Assembly: GCA_023386345.1 (NCBI GenBank)
Contig: JAEWJT010000004.1
Coordinates: forward strand, 372,001-436,000
Direction: 5' to 3'
Length of the DNA: 64,000 bases
Source: Bacillota bacterium
GTDB taxonomy: Bacteria > Bacillota > Clostridia > Tissierellales > Sedimentibacteraceae
Every line of letters begins with the position of its first letter. The first letter of the stretch is position 1. The position numbers and the translations under genes are program-made. This document shows, piece by piece, positions 1 through 8,657 of this stretch. The notes below the pieces were generated by a model. It was not told where the DNA came from and made no database searches. It saw nothing but the letters and a program-made list of their open reading frames with translations.

Positions 1-543
1 GTTACTATTGGCGACACAGACTGTTTATTACACATAAAGGATCTTGCATGGCTAAGAACTGAAAAAGTTACTGATGTTGTAAATGTTGGTGATGAGGTTA
101 CAGCTAAGATACTAAATATAAGCAAAAAAGAAAGAAAAGTAAGCCTTGGTATGAAGCAATTGGCAGAACATCCTTTCGATATTTTCGCTAAAGACTTAAA
201 TGCAGGAGATGTAATCCCTGTTAAAGTTACAAGAATATCATTAGAAGGTGTTCATGTTGAAGCTAAGGAAGATGTTGATGTGTTTATCCCTATAGCAAAA
301 GTATCAGCTGAAAAATTAACAACACCAGCTAAAGTTGTAAAAGTTGGTGAACTTAAAGATGCAAAAATTACTAATATAGATAAAAAAGGTAAAAAATTAG
401 ACCTTACATTTATATTAGAAGATAGAAATGACGATGAATTCTCTAACGACAAAGCATCTTATTCTACTCATGATGCAAATGAGCAAGAATTTACAATCGG
501 AGAGCAAGTAAAAGGCTTAGAAGATTTATTAAAAAATAATTAA
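1..543 (+). CDS. rpsA: 30S ribosomal protein S1 (3' end)
   Basis: Partial gene: the frame is open from base 1, so the true start lies outside the window. The visible 180 residues begin inside an S1 RNA-binding (OB-fold) domain with the typical ending GDEVTAKILNISKKERKVSLG. A linker (KQLAEHPFD) and a second, more diverged S1-like domain follow, then an acidic tail. This layout matches the C-terminal part of ribosomal protein S1, which binds mRNA on the 30S subunit. In many Clostridia S1 is fused behind IspH; that cannot be judged here. The ATG at 151 is internal, not a start. A generic multi-S1-domain RNA-binding protein is the alternative. Confidence 0.8.
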   Translation, partial: VTIGDTDCLLHIKDLAWLRTEKVTDVVNVGDEVTAKILNISKKERKVSLGMKQLAEHPFDIFAKDLNAGDVIPVKVTRISLEGVHVEAKEDVDVFIPIAKVSAEKLTTPAKVVKVGELKDAKITNIDKKGKKLDLTFILEDRNDDEFSNDKASYSTHDANEQEFTIGEQVKGLEDLLKNN

Positions 544-554
544 TATTAAATGAT

Positions 555-591
555 ATATTGCTTTGGTATTATCTTAATTCCAAAGCAATAT
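555..591 (+). terminator. Inverted repeat after rpsA, probable terminator
   Basis: A 12-bp perfect inverted repeat (arms 555-566 and 580-591, 13-nt loop) lies 11 bases after the S1 stop. The 3' arm is followed by only a short T-rich stretch, so it may be a weak terminator or an mRNA 3' stabiliser. Confidence 0.5.
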
Positions 592-613
592 TTATACTTA
601 TGGAGGAATAATT

Positions 614-1663
614 ATGTCAAAAACAAAGGATTTTTTGTTTGATATATGCAACAGTGCTTTTGTGTCAGGGCATGAGCATATTAATGGACAAGTTTTAGAA
701 AAACATTTTTCTGAACTTACTGATGGCTTTGAAAAAGATAAGTTAGGCAGCTATATTTTTACAAAAAAAGGAAGCAATGATAAAAAAATAATGCTGGCTG
801 CTCATATCGACGAGATTGGCCTGATGGTTACTGACATACATGATGATGGCTTTTTAAGATTTAGAGCAATTGGAGGCATAAATCCTGCATCGCTTATAGC
901 ACAAGATGTTGTAGTTTTTGCTAAAGAAAAGCTAAGAGGAGTTATAGGTATAAAACCACCACATATAACAAGCGCTGCTGAAATGAAAAAGGCTGTTAAA
1001 ATTGATGATTTATTCATTGATATTGGAATGTCAAAAGAAAAAGCAGAGAAGCTTGTTACAATAGGTGATATTGTAACTATACATAGAGAAGCTATGTCAC
1101 TTGAAAACAACATGGTGACTTGCAAAGCGCTTGACAATAGAGCAGGAGTTGCTGTTATGTACGAGGCTGCTAAGGAGCTTCAAAAAATAAGTCATAAGAG
1201 CAATATATACTTTACAGCTACTACTCAAGAAGAAGTTGGCTTAAGAGGTGCAACAAGCTCAAGCTATAAAATAAATCCAGATTTAGCTATAATTTTGGAC
1301 GTTGGATTTGGAAGCACTCCAGAGCTATCATCAGCTGATACATTTAAAATGGGTAAAGGTGGCGGAATATGCTTAGGAGCTAACTTTAATCCAAAACTGA
1401 CAAAAAAATTAAGAGATGTGGCTAAACAATATAATTATGAAACACAATTAGAAATAGCACCAGACTACAGTGGTACTGATGCAATAGCTGTACAGATTGC
1501 ACAAACAGGAGTTCCATGTGTTCTCATATCCATACCTCTAAGATATATGCACACTTCTGTTGAAGTAGTGAGCATGAATGATATAGAAAGCATAGGCTCA
1601 TTGGTAGCTAGATTTATTAATGAGATTGATAATTCTGATTGGGAGGAGATAACATGTTTTTAA
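614..1663 (+). CDS. M42 family metallopeptidase (aminopeptidase), copy 1
   Basis: A 349-residue di-metal aminopeptidase of the M42 (glutamyl aminopeptidase/TET) family, expected to trim peptides in the cytosol as a large self-compartmentalised oligomer. All metal and catalytic motifs are visible: AAHIDEIG near residue 62, ALDNR near 177, QEEVGLRGA near 212, LDVG near 235 and YMHTS near 317. GGAGG at 602-606 is well spaced from the ATG. The gene overlaps the next M42 gene by 10 bases, so the two are probably translationally coupled. Substrate preference cannot be read from sequence. Confidence 0.93.
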   Translation: MSKTKDFLFDICNSAFVSGHEHINGQVLEKHFSELTDGFEKDKLGSYIFTKKGSNDKKIMLAAHIDEIGLMVTDIHDDGFLRFRAIGGINPASLIAQDVVVFAKEKLRGVIGIKPPHITSAAEMKKAVKIDDLFIDIGMSKEKAEKLVTIGDIVTIHREAMSLENNMVTCKALDNRAGVAVMYEAAKELQKISHKSNIYFTATTQEEVGLRGATSSSYKINPDLAIILDVGFGSTPELSSADTFKMGKGGGICLGANFNPKLTKKLRDVAKQYNYETQLEIAPDYSGTDAIAVQIAQTGVPCVLISIPLRYMHTSVEVVSMNDIESIGSLVARFINEIDNSDWEEITCF

Positions 1664-2658
1664 AGGATTTAACTTTATTATCCGGAGTATCAGGATGCGA
1701 ATTTGAAGTAAGAAATTTTATAAAGAAGAAACTAGAAGAAATTGGCTGCGAATATAAGATAGATAAGCTCGGAAATGTCATAGCACATAATAAAGGCAGT
1801 AAAAACAGTAAAAAAATAATGATTGCTGCTCATATGGATGAAGTAGGTCTTATGGTTTCATCTATAGATGATGGAGGCTTTATCAAATTTAAAGCAGTTG
1901 GTGGCATAGACAACAGAGTGTTAAATTCGAAGCTTGTTGAAATTGGTGAGAAAAAGATACCTGGAGTTATTGGCTCAAAGGCTATTCATCTTATGAGTGA
2001 AGATGAAAGAGGAGCATCAATTCCTGTTAAAAGCTTATATATAGATATAGGAAGCAACTCTAAGGAATCTACAGAATCAAAAGTAAATATTGGCGACTAT
2101 GTTACATTTAAAAGTGACTATATTGAATTTGGTGACAATTTAATAAAAGCTAAGGCACTTGATGACAGAGTAGGCTGTAGTGCAATTCTTGAGCTTTTAG
2201 CAATGAAATTAGATGTTGATTTTTATGCTTGCTTTACTGTAATGGAAGAGGTTGGACTCATAGGTGCTAAAGTTGCTGCTGATTTGATTGAACCAGATTT
2301 TGCAATCGTTTTGGAAGGAACTGTATCAGCGGATATGCCAGAGGTTAAAGCTAAGGATAAGGTAACAGTTGTTGGACAAGGTCCTGCTGTTTCATTGATG
2401 GATGCTTCAACTATATATAATATGGATGATGTGAACTTTGTAGCAGAATTGGCTAAGAAAAACAATATACCATATCAATATAGAAGAGGTAATTCTGGTG
2501 GCAATGATGCAGGAGCAATCCATACTAGAAAGGCTGGATGCAGATTAGTTGCTTTCTCAGTTCCATGCAGATATATTCATTCACCAATAAGCGTTGCAAG
2601 TAAAGACGATTATGAAAATGTAGTTAAACTAGCAAAATTAGTTATTGAAAATATTTAA
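1654..2658 (+). CDS. M42 family metallopeptidase, copy 2
   Basis: Second tandem M42 aminopeptidase, 334 residues from the ATG at 1654; an upstream in-frame TTG at 1639 is less likely because GGGAGGAG at 1641-1648 is the ribosome binding site for 1654. Motifs are AAHMDEVG, ALDDRVG, VMEEVGLIGA and YIHSPIS. The metal-ligand Asp of copy 1 (LDVG) is replaced by Glu here (IVLEGTVSADMPE), a substitution common in the family. It starts inside the last codons of copy 1. Three adjacent paralogues suggest complementary specificities or a mixed oligomer; that is inference. Confidence 0.92.
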   Translation: MFLKDLTLLSGVSGCEFEVRNFIKKKLEEIGCEYKIDKLGNVIAHNKGSKNSKKIMIAAHMDEVGLMVSSIDDGGFIKFKAVGGIDNRVLNSKLVEIGEKKIPGVIGSKAIHLMSEDERGASIPVKSLYIDIGSNSKESTESKVNIGDYVTFKSDYIEFGDNLIKAKALDDRVGCSAILELLAMKLDVDFYACFTVMEEVGLIGAKVAADLIEPDFAIVLEGTVSADMPEVKAKDKVTVVGQGPAVSLMDASTIYNMDDVNFVAELAKKNNIPYQYRRGNSGGNDAGAIHTRKAGCRLVAFSVPCRYIHSPISVASKDDYENVVKLAKLVIENI

Positions 2659-2695
2659 GAGGACAGGTTAAAAAAATAATAAATAAAGAAAGGAT

Positions 2696-2752
2696 ATGCA
2701 CCGAGCCCATGCACATATGTTTCATGGCGCTAAATAAAATAGGTGCATGGGC
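2696..2752 (+). promoter_or_regulatory. Inverted repeat over the start of the third M42 gene
   Basis: A 10-bp perfect inverted repeat (2705-2714 with 2743-2752) buries both the AGGTG motif and the first ATG of the downstream gene. The 3' arm can alternatively pair with 2696-2702 (ATGCACC with GGTGCAT at 2742-2748). The region also reads as a 13-codon ORF from ATG 2696 to TAA 2735-2737 with four His codons, but its AGGA motif is only one base from the ATG. It may regulate translation; no T-tract terminator is present. Confidence 0.4.
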
Positions 2753-3742
2753 ATAATTATGCAATTTAATAGTAAATTAATGAATGAACTTTCAGATATA
2801 ATCTCACCATCAGGTAGAGAGAAAAATGTTCGTGAATATATAGAAAAACAAATCAAGGATTATGTAGATGAGATAAATGTTGACTCTCTTGGAAACCTAA
2901 TTGCTCATAAAAAAGGTACTGGCAAAAAAATCATGTTTTCAGCACACATGGATCAAATAGGTTTACTTATAAATGACATAGATGAAAAAGGCTTTATAAG
3001 ATTTAGTGCAGTTGGTGGACTAAGCCCTCATAAGCTTCTTGATCAAAGAGTAATCTTTAATAATGGAACTCAAGGTGTTGTATGCCTTGAAAAAATAGAT
3101 GATTATGGAAAAATGAAGATTAGTGATTTGTATTTGGATATCATGGAATTAACAAAAGAAGAAGCAGAAAAACACGTTAACATAGGTGATATGTGTGTTG
3201 TAAAAACAAATTACTATGAAAATGATGGATTTGTTATGTGTAATGCTTTAGATGACAGAATAGGTTGTTATGTATTAATAGAAGCTTTAAGAGCAGGAAT
3301 AGAGTCAAATAATGATTTGTATTTTGTATTCTCTGTTCAGGAAGAGGTTGGGTGTAGAGGAGCAAAAACAGCAGGTTATGCAATAAATCCAGACCTTTGT
3401 ATAGCACTTGATGTTACAGCAACTGGAGATACGTTGAGTGGAATAAAAATGGCTGTAAAACTTAATAATGGTGCGGCAATAAAACTTAGAGATAATTCTA
3501 TTATAGTTTCTGAAGAAGTTAAAAATCTTATGACTAACTTAGCTAAAGAAAATAATATCAAATATCAATATGAAGTACTAGACTTTGGCGGAACTGATTC
3601 AGGAGCTGTTCATACAGTAAGAGAGGGAGTTCCAAGCGGAGTTATATCAATACCAAGTAGAAATATCCACTCTGGAAATGAAATAGTAAGTAAATTCGAT
3701 GTAAATGAGTGCGTTAAGCTTACAATAGCTTGCAGTAAATAA
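2747..3742 (+). CDS. M42 family metallopeptidase, copy 3
   Basis: Third tandem M42 peptidase, up to 331 residues. Motifs present: SAHMDQIG, ALDDRIG, VQEEVGCRGA, LDVT and NIHSGNEIV, so the metal site looks complete; DQIG replaces the DEIG of copies 1 and 2. The start is uncertain. ATG 2747 lies only three bases after AGG, ATG 2759 is 13 bases after AGGTG, and family alignment would also fit ATG 2780 (MNELSDIIS). All three lie in or near a hairpin at 2705-2752. It is 88 bases downstream of copy 2 and probably co-transcribed. Confidence 0.9.
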   Translation: MGIIMQFNSKLMNELSDIISPSGREKNVREYIEKQIKDYVDEINVDSLGNLIAHKKGTGKKIMFSAHMDQIGLLINDIDEKGFIRFSAVGGLSPHKLLDQRVIFNNGTQGVVCLEKIDDYGKMKISDLYLDIMELTKEEAEKHVNIGDMCVVKTNYYENDGFVMCNALDDRIGCYVLIEALRAGIESNNDLYFVFSVQEEVGCRGAKTAGYAINPDLCIALDVTATGDTLSGIKMAVKLNNGAAIKLRDNSIIVSEEVKNLMTNLAKENNIKYQYEVLDFGGTDSGAVHTVREGVPSGVISIPSRNIHSGNEIVSKFDVNECVKLTIACSK

Positions 3743-3767
3743 TTAAATAATTTTCTGTAAAGACAAG

Positions 3768-3802
3768 GACAAAGACAAGGGAAATTTCTCTTGTCTTTTG
3801 TC
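3768..3802 (+). terminator. Hairpin between the M42 genes and deoC
   Basis: GACAAAGACAAG (3768-3779) pairs with CTTGTCTTTTGTC (3790-3802) with one bulged T. The T residues are inside the stem and no clean U-tract follows, so this is a weak terminator candidate. Confidence 0.4.
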
Positions 3803-3856
3803 ACCATAGATTCTCTCTTGTTTTACTCTAATTTTGAGAAAGGAAGGATAATTATA

Positions 3857-4561
3857 ATGAAAAATAGTAAAGATATTACATTGGAAAAAATATTGTCTTG
3901 TGTTGACCATACACTTCTTCTGCAAACTTCCACATGGGAAGAAATAAAAGAAATTTTAGACGATGCTATAAAATATAAATGTGCATCAGCATGTATACCT
4001 GCAAGCTTTGTAAAAAGAGCTAAGGAGTATGCGGGCAATAATTTACAAATATGCACAGTAATAGGCTTCCCAAATGGATATAGCACAAGCAGTGTTAAGG
4101 TATTTGAAACAAAGGATGCAATAGCTTCTGGTGCAGATGAAATAGATATGGTCATTAATATTGGAGACTTAAAGGATAAAAGATATGATGAGATATTAAA
4201 TGAAATAAAACTCATTAAAGAAGCATGCAATGGTAAGATATTAAAGGTAATAATAGAAACCTGCCTATTGACTGATGAAGAAAAGATAAAAATGTGTCAA
4301 ATAGTTAGTGAAGCAAAAGCTGACTATATAAAAACTTCAACAGGTTTTTCAAAAGCTGGTGCAACTAAAGAAGATGTTAAGCTATTTAGTGAGAATATAG
4401 CTCCAGAAGTAAAAATAAAGGCCGCCGGAGGAATAAGCAGCTTAGATGATGCCATTGATTATATAAATTTAGGCTGTTCAAGACTTGGAACAAGCAGAAT
4501 TGTTAAAATAGTTAAAGCATCTGAGCAAAACAGCTCATCAAATTCTGAGTCAACATATTGA
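3857..4561 (+). CDS. deoC: Deoxyribose-phosphate aldolase
   Basis: A 234-residue class I aldolase that splits 2-deoxyribose 5-phosphate into glyceraldehyde 3-phosphate and acetaldehyde, the last step of deoxynucleoside breakdown. Visible motifs: VDHTLL near residue 16, the substrate-site EIDMVINIG near 95-103, the Schiff-base lysine in DYIKTSTGF at about residue 159, and VKIKAAGGI near 188. Start chosen at ATG 3857 because AGGAAGG at 3841-3847 precedes it; the frame is open back to 3791 without a binding site. The polar Ser/Asn-rich tail is not conserved. The nucleoside importer follows at once, consistent with nucleoside scavenging. Confidence 0.95.
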   Translation: MKNSKDITLEKILSCVDHTLLLQTSTWEEIKEILDDAIKYKCASACIPASFVKRAKEYAGNNLQICTVIGFPNGYSTSSVKVFETKDAIASGADEIDMVINIGDLKDKRYDEILNEIKLIKEACNGKILKVIIETCLLTDEEKIKMCQIVSEAKADYIKTSTGFSKAGATKEDVKLFSENIAPEVKIKAAGGISSLDDAIDYINLGCSRLGTSRIVKIVKASEQNSSSNSESTY

Positions 4562-4613
4562 TTTAATACTGGATTATATAATATATATAGATTAATTTGT
4601 ATTATTAAAATAA

Positions 4614-4642
4614 TTGACAAATGGTATTTTTTGTATTATTAT
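4614..4642 (+). promoter_or_regulatory. Sigma-A type promoter for the nucleoside importer
   Basis: TTGACA at 4614-4619 and TATTAT at 4637-4642 with a 17-base spacer, about 60 bases before the BMP lipoprotein start. Confidence 0.65.
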
Positions 4643-4699
4643 ATAATTTACAACAGTACATAGTACTGTATAAACAATAAAATTGGAGGAACTTTAAAA

Positions 4700-5848
4700 A
4701 TGAAAAATTTTAAAAAGGTATTGTCAATAGCTCTAGCTTTTACAATGCTATTGGGAACTGGCTTGTTATTTACATCATGTGCTGGCAATAAGGCTGAAAT
4801 TGCACTTATCACAGATAAAGGAAACATTGATGATAAGTCATTTAACCAAGGCTCATGGGAAGGTGTTCTTGAGTTTGCAAAAGCAAATAATATTTCACAC
4901 AAATACTATAAACCAGAAGAACCTTCAGATGCAGGATATTTAGCATCTATAGAATTAGCTATCAAAGGCGGAGCAAAGGTAGTAGTTACTCCTGGATACT
5001 TATTTGAAGTTGCAGTTTATGAAGCCCAAGCAAAATATCCAGATGTAAAATTCATACTTCTTGATGGAGAACCTCATAGCCCATATCCTGAACCAAAATT
5101 TGAAACAAAATCAAATGTTGCAAGTGTTAAGTATGCAGAAGAGCAATCAGGATACCTAGCAGGATATGCTGCTGTTAAAGATGGATATACTAAACTTGGA
5201 TTTATGGGTGGTATGGCTGTTCCAGCAGTTCAAGCATTTGGATATGGATTCTTACAAGGTGCAGAAGCTGCGGCTAAAGAGTTAGGTGTAAGTGTTGAAG
5301 TGAAATATCACTACACTGGAAACTTTGAAGAAAATGATACAAATAAAGCAACTGCAAAAACAATGTACGAAGGTGGAACAGAAGTAATATTTGCGTGCGG
5401 AGGCTCTGTTGGTAAATCTGTTATGGCTGCTGCTGATGAAGCTAAAAAAGTTGTTATCGGTGTTGACGTTGACCAAAGATATGATAGCGCAACAGTTATA
5501 ACTTCTGCAGCTAAAGGTTTAGGAACTTCAGTTGTTCAAGTTTTAGAATCAATTTATAAAACAAATAACTTTGACACTGTTTTTGGTGGAACAACTACAT
5601 ATTTCAATGCGTCTAATGGTGGTGTAGGACTTCCTACAATAGTTATAGGTCAAAAAGACGGCAATGCTTTTGATCGTTTCAAGGCTTTCACTAAAGCTGA
5701 TTATGATGTAGTATTTAATAAATTAGCTAAAGATGAAGTAAAACCTATTAGAACTATAAAAGTTACAGCTGAAACTGGTTATGCAACAGCTGACGAATTA
5801 GTTAAAGGTCTTGATTTGAGCAAAGTTTCTGTAACAACAGTACAATAG
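4700..5848 (+). CDS. BMP family nucleoside-binding lipoprotein
   Basis: The 382-residue solute-binding protein of a nucleoside ABC importer (PnrA/TmpC/Med family). The N-terminus has a Lys-rich signal, a hydrophobic stretch and a lipobox ending FTSC at residue 27, so it should be anchored to the outer face of the membrane. The mature part opens with the family signature IALITDKGNIDDKSFNQGSW; GGSVGKSVM and VDVDQ follow later. GGAGG at 4685-4689 drives the start. Its own promoter lies upstream and a terminator (5925-5956) sits before the transporter genes, a common way to make more binding protein than transporter. Purine nucleoside preference is family knowledge only. Confidence 0.92.
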   Translation: MKNFKKVLSIALAFTMLLGTGLLFTSCAGNKAEIALITDKGNIDDKSFNQGSWEGVLEFAKANNISHKYYKPEEPSDAGYLASIELAIKGGAKVVVTPGYLFEVAVYEAQAKYPDVKFILLDGEPHSPYPEPKFETKSNVASVKYAEEQSGYLAGYAAVKDGYTKLGFMGGMAVPAVQAFGYGFLQGAEAAAKELGVSVEVKYHYTGNFEENDTNKATAKTMYEGGTEVIFACGGSVGKSVMAAADEAKKVVIGVDVDQRYDSATVITSAAKGLGTSVVQVLESIYKTNNFDTVFGGTTTYFNASNGGVGLPTIVIGQKDGNAFDRFKAFTKADYDVVFNKLAKDEVKPIRTIKVTAETGYATADELVKGLDLSKVSVTTVQ

Positions 5849-5924
5849 AGATAGTTTTATAAACTTCGATAAGATATAAAACATAAGTTAGAATTATTTT
5901 TAAATTAAAGTTTTCTACAAATAG

Positions 5925-5956
5925 AAAGGGAACAGGCGTTTGCCTTTCCCTTTTTT
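5925..5956 (+). terminator. Intrinsic terminator or attenuator between BMP and transporter genes
   Basis: A GC-containing stem (5925-5937 with 5942-5953, one bulged C, GTTT loop) runs into six Ts at 5951-5956. Partial read-through would set the binding-protein to transporter ratio. Confidence 0.85.
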
Positions 5957-5997
5957 ATTAATTTAAGCAAGGCTAATAATAAATTATGGAGGTTAAG

Positions 5998-7557
5998 ATG
6001 GCGCAAGATTATATTATTGAAATGCTCCATATAACAAAGGAATTTCCAGGCATTATAGCAAATGACGATATTACCTTACAATTGAAAAAAGGTGAAATTC
6101 ACGCTCTTTTAGGGGAAAATGGTGCTGGCAAGTCTACACTTATGAGTGTTCTGTTTGGTCTTTACCAGCCTGAGGTAGGTGAAATTCACAAAAATGGAGA
6201 GCTTGTAAAGATTAATAATCCGAATGATGCAAATAATTTAGGTATAGGTATGGTACACCAGCACTTCAAGCTAGTGGAGATTTTTAGTGTTATAGAAAAT
6301 ATTATGTTGGGTGTAGAGCCTAATAAATATGGTTTTCTAATGAAAAAGCAAGCAAGAGATAAAATTGTAAAACTTAGTGAGCAATATGGATTAAAAGTAG
6401 ATCCAGATGCAATTATAGAAGATATAACAGTCGGCATGCAGCAACGTGTTGAGATACTTAAAATGCTATATAGAGATAATGAAATTTTAATTTTTGATGA
6501 ACCAACTGCTTCACTCACACCGCAGGAAATAAATGAATTGATGAAAATTATGAAAAAGCTTGCAAATGAAGGTAAATCAATATTATTTATAACTCATAAG
6601 CTTAATGAAATAAAGGCTGTGTCTGATAGATGTACAGTGCTTAGAAAAGGAAAATATATAGGTACTGTAAATACCAATGAAACCTCAATTGAGGATCTGT
6701 CAGAAATGATGGTAGGAAGAAAGGTTGAATTTGCAGTTAAAAAGGAAAAAAGCAATCCTAAAGATGTTGTTTTAAATATAAATAATTTAAGTGTTCCAAG
6801 TAAAATCCATAAAAACAATGCTGTAAAAGAGGTTTCTTTTAGTGTACGAGCTGGAGAAATCGTTTGTATAGCAGGAATTGATGGAAATGGACAAAGTGAA
6901 CTTGTGTATGCTATAACAGGCTTAGAAAAGAATAATGGTGGGGATATTGAACTTTGTGGCAAAAATATTTCCAATTCTAGTATTAGAACTCGCAGCAAGC
7001 TTGGTATGAGCCATATACCAGAGGATAGGCATAAATTCGGTTTAGTTTTAGACTATTCCCTTGCTGAAAATATGGTATTGCAAAGATACTGGCAGCCAAA
7101 GTTTCAAAAAAATGGATTTTTGAAAAAAAGTGTTATTACTGAATATTCAGATAAATTAATTGAACAATATGATGTGAGAAGTGGACAGGGTTCTAAAACT
7201 TCAGCAAGAAGCATGTCCGGCGGAAATCAACAAAAAGCTATCGTTGCTCGTGAGATAGATAGAGATCCAGAACTTTTAGTAGTTGTACAGCCTACACGTG
7301 GACTTGACGTAGGAGCTATTGAATATATACACAAGCAAATTGTTGCAGAAAGAGATGCAGGAGCGGCTGTTTTACTTGTTTCTCTTGAGCTTGATGAGGT
7401 CATGAACTTATCAGACAGAATACTCGTAATGTATGAAGGTGAGATTGTTGGTGAGTTTGAAGTAGACAAGGTAGATGAAAAAGAATTAGGACTGTATATG
7501 TCTGGTGCTAAGAGAAATAAACCAAAGAGAGGAGAACGGGCAGATGAGATTAAGTGA
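5998..7557 (+). CDS. Nucleoside ABC transporter, double ATP-binding subunit
   Basis: A 519-residue duplicated ABC ATPase of the sugar/nucleoside (RbsA/NupO-like) type. The first half has Walker A GENGAGKST near residues 38-46, a diverged signature (TVGMQQRVEI) and Walker B ILIFDEPTA. The second half has a degenerate P-loop (GIDGNGQSE), signature SGGNQQK and a Walker B ending QPTRGLD, where Gln replaces the catalytic Glu as in nucleoside importers of this family. ATG 5998 is used because GGAGG (5988-5992) lies inside the upstream in-frame ATG 5986 region. It overlaps the permease gene by 14 bases. Confidence 0.93.
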   Translation: MAQDYIIEMLHITKEFPGIIANDDITLQLKKGEIHALLGENGAGKSTLMSVLFGLYQPEVGEIHKNGELVKINNPNDANNLGIGMVHQHFKLVEIFSVIENIMLGVEPNKYGFLMKKQARDKIVKLSEQYGLKVDPDAIIEDITVGMQQRVEILKMLYRDNEILIFDEPTASLTPQEINELMKIMKKLANEGKSILFITHKLNEIKAVSDRCTVLRKGKYIGTVNTNETSIEDLSEMMVGRKVEFAVKKEKSNPKDVVLNINNLSVPSKIHKNNAVKEVSFSVRAGEIVCIAGIDGNGQSELVYAITGLEKNNGGDIELCGKNISNSSIRTRSKLGMSHIPEDRHKFGLVLDYSLAENMVLQRYWQPKFQKNGFLKKSVITEYSDKLIEQYDVRSGQGSKTSARSMSGGNQQKAIVAREIDRDPELLVVVQPTRGLDVGAIEYIHKQIVAERDAGAAVLLVSLELDEVMNLSDRILVMYEGEIVGEFEVDKVDEKELGLYMSGAKRNKPKRGERADEIK

Positions 7558-8656
7558 TGTTAAAAAAACTAAAGGATATAATGCTTTCATAGCCTCTCTA
7601 TTAGCTATAGCTTTAGGACTTATCTTTGGTCTAATTGTAATGATTACCGCTAATCCATTAGAAGCCTTTCCAGCATTTGCAACTATTTTATTTGCAGGAT
7701 TTACTGATTTTGCTACAGTGCTGTATTTTGCAACTCCTATACTTATGACGGGGCTTGCAGTAGGCTTTGCATTCAAGATGGGTATGTTTAATATAGGAGC
7801 TTCTGGTCAATACACAATGGGAATGTTCTTCGCTATGTATGTAGGCTTTATGTTTCCGATAAATAGTCCATTTCATTGGATATTGTGCATATTGGCAGGT
7901 ATGATAGGTGGTATGCTTTGGGGTGCTATACCAGGTATATTTAAAGCATTTTTTAATGTTAATGAGGTTATAACTTCAATTATGTTTAACTATATAGGTA
8001 TGTATTTAGTTGATATGGCTATCCAAGGGAATTCTAAGATGTATGTTCCAGATATGGCAAGAACAGCTTATTTACCAAAATCAGCACAGATTTTTTCCTT
8101 GGGAATTAAAGGCTCAAACTTGAATTTATCCATTATATTTGCGATAATAATAGCAATTATACTCTATGTAGTTTTAAACAAAACCACATTTGGATATGAA
8201 CTAAAAGCAACAGGATATAATAAGCATGCTAGTAATTATGCAGGAATGAATGGAAAAAGAAATATAATATTATCAATGATTATAGCAGGAGGCCTAGCTG
8301 GGCTTGGAGGTGCATTTGCGATACTTGCACCATCTACAATAACTGGAAGCAGTATGACATATGAACCAATTAATATAATTGCTGCCAACGGTTTTAATGG
8401 AATTGCTGTAGCACTTTTGGGAGTTTCAAATCCTATAGGTATTATTTTCTCAGCAAGTTTTATTTCTTTGCTTCAAAGAGGCGGCACTACTGCAAGCTTA
8501 TATGGATTTAAGCCTGAAATTATTGACATAGTAATAGCCGTTATAATTTATTTCTCTGCATTTGCTACTCTTATGAGGGAAACATTATCAAAATTTTTAT
8601 CTGGAAAAAATAAAAAAGCAGAATTAAAAGCTGCATCAGTAAGGGAGGACAAATAA
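7544..8656 (+). CDS. Nucleoside ABC transporter permease 1
   Basis: A 370-residue polytopic membrane protein of the BPD_transp_2 family (NupP/YufP-like), the first channel subunit of the importer. About nine hydrophobic segments are visible, with family motifs FNIGASGQYTMG and GGLAGLGGAF and a long central NEVITSIMFNYIG. ATG 7544 follows AGAGGAGA and lies within the end of the ATPase gene, giving translational coupling. The polar C-terminus (KNKKAELKAA) is probably cytoplasmic. Confidence 0.92.
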   Translation: MRLSDVKKTKGYNAFIASLLAIALGLIFGLIVMITANPLEAFPAFATILFAGFTDFATVLYFATPILMTGLAVGFAFKMGMFNIGASGQYTMGMFFAMYVGFMFPINSPFHWILCILAGMIGGMLWGAIPGIFKAFFNVNEVITSIMFNYIGMYLVDMAIQGNSKMYVPDMARTAYLPKSAQIFSLGIKGSNLNLSIIFAIIIAIILYVVLNKTTFGYELKATGYNKHASNYAGMNGKRNIILSMIIAGGLAGLGGAFAILAPSTITGSSMTYEPINIIAANGFNGIAVALLGVSNPIGIIFSASFISLLQRGGTTASLYGFKPEIIDIVIAVIIYFSAFATLMRETLSKFLSGKNKKAELKAASVREDK

Positions 8657-8657
8657 T

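Noticed and set aside
4230..4282. Minus-strand ORF opposite deoC (3823-4230)
   Set aside because: Overlaps the aldolase active-site region; no binding site.
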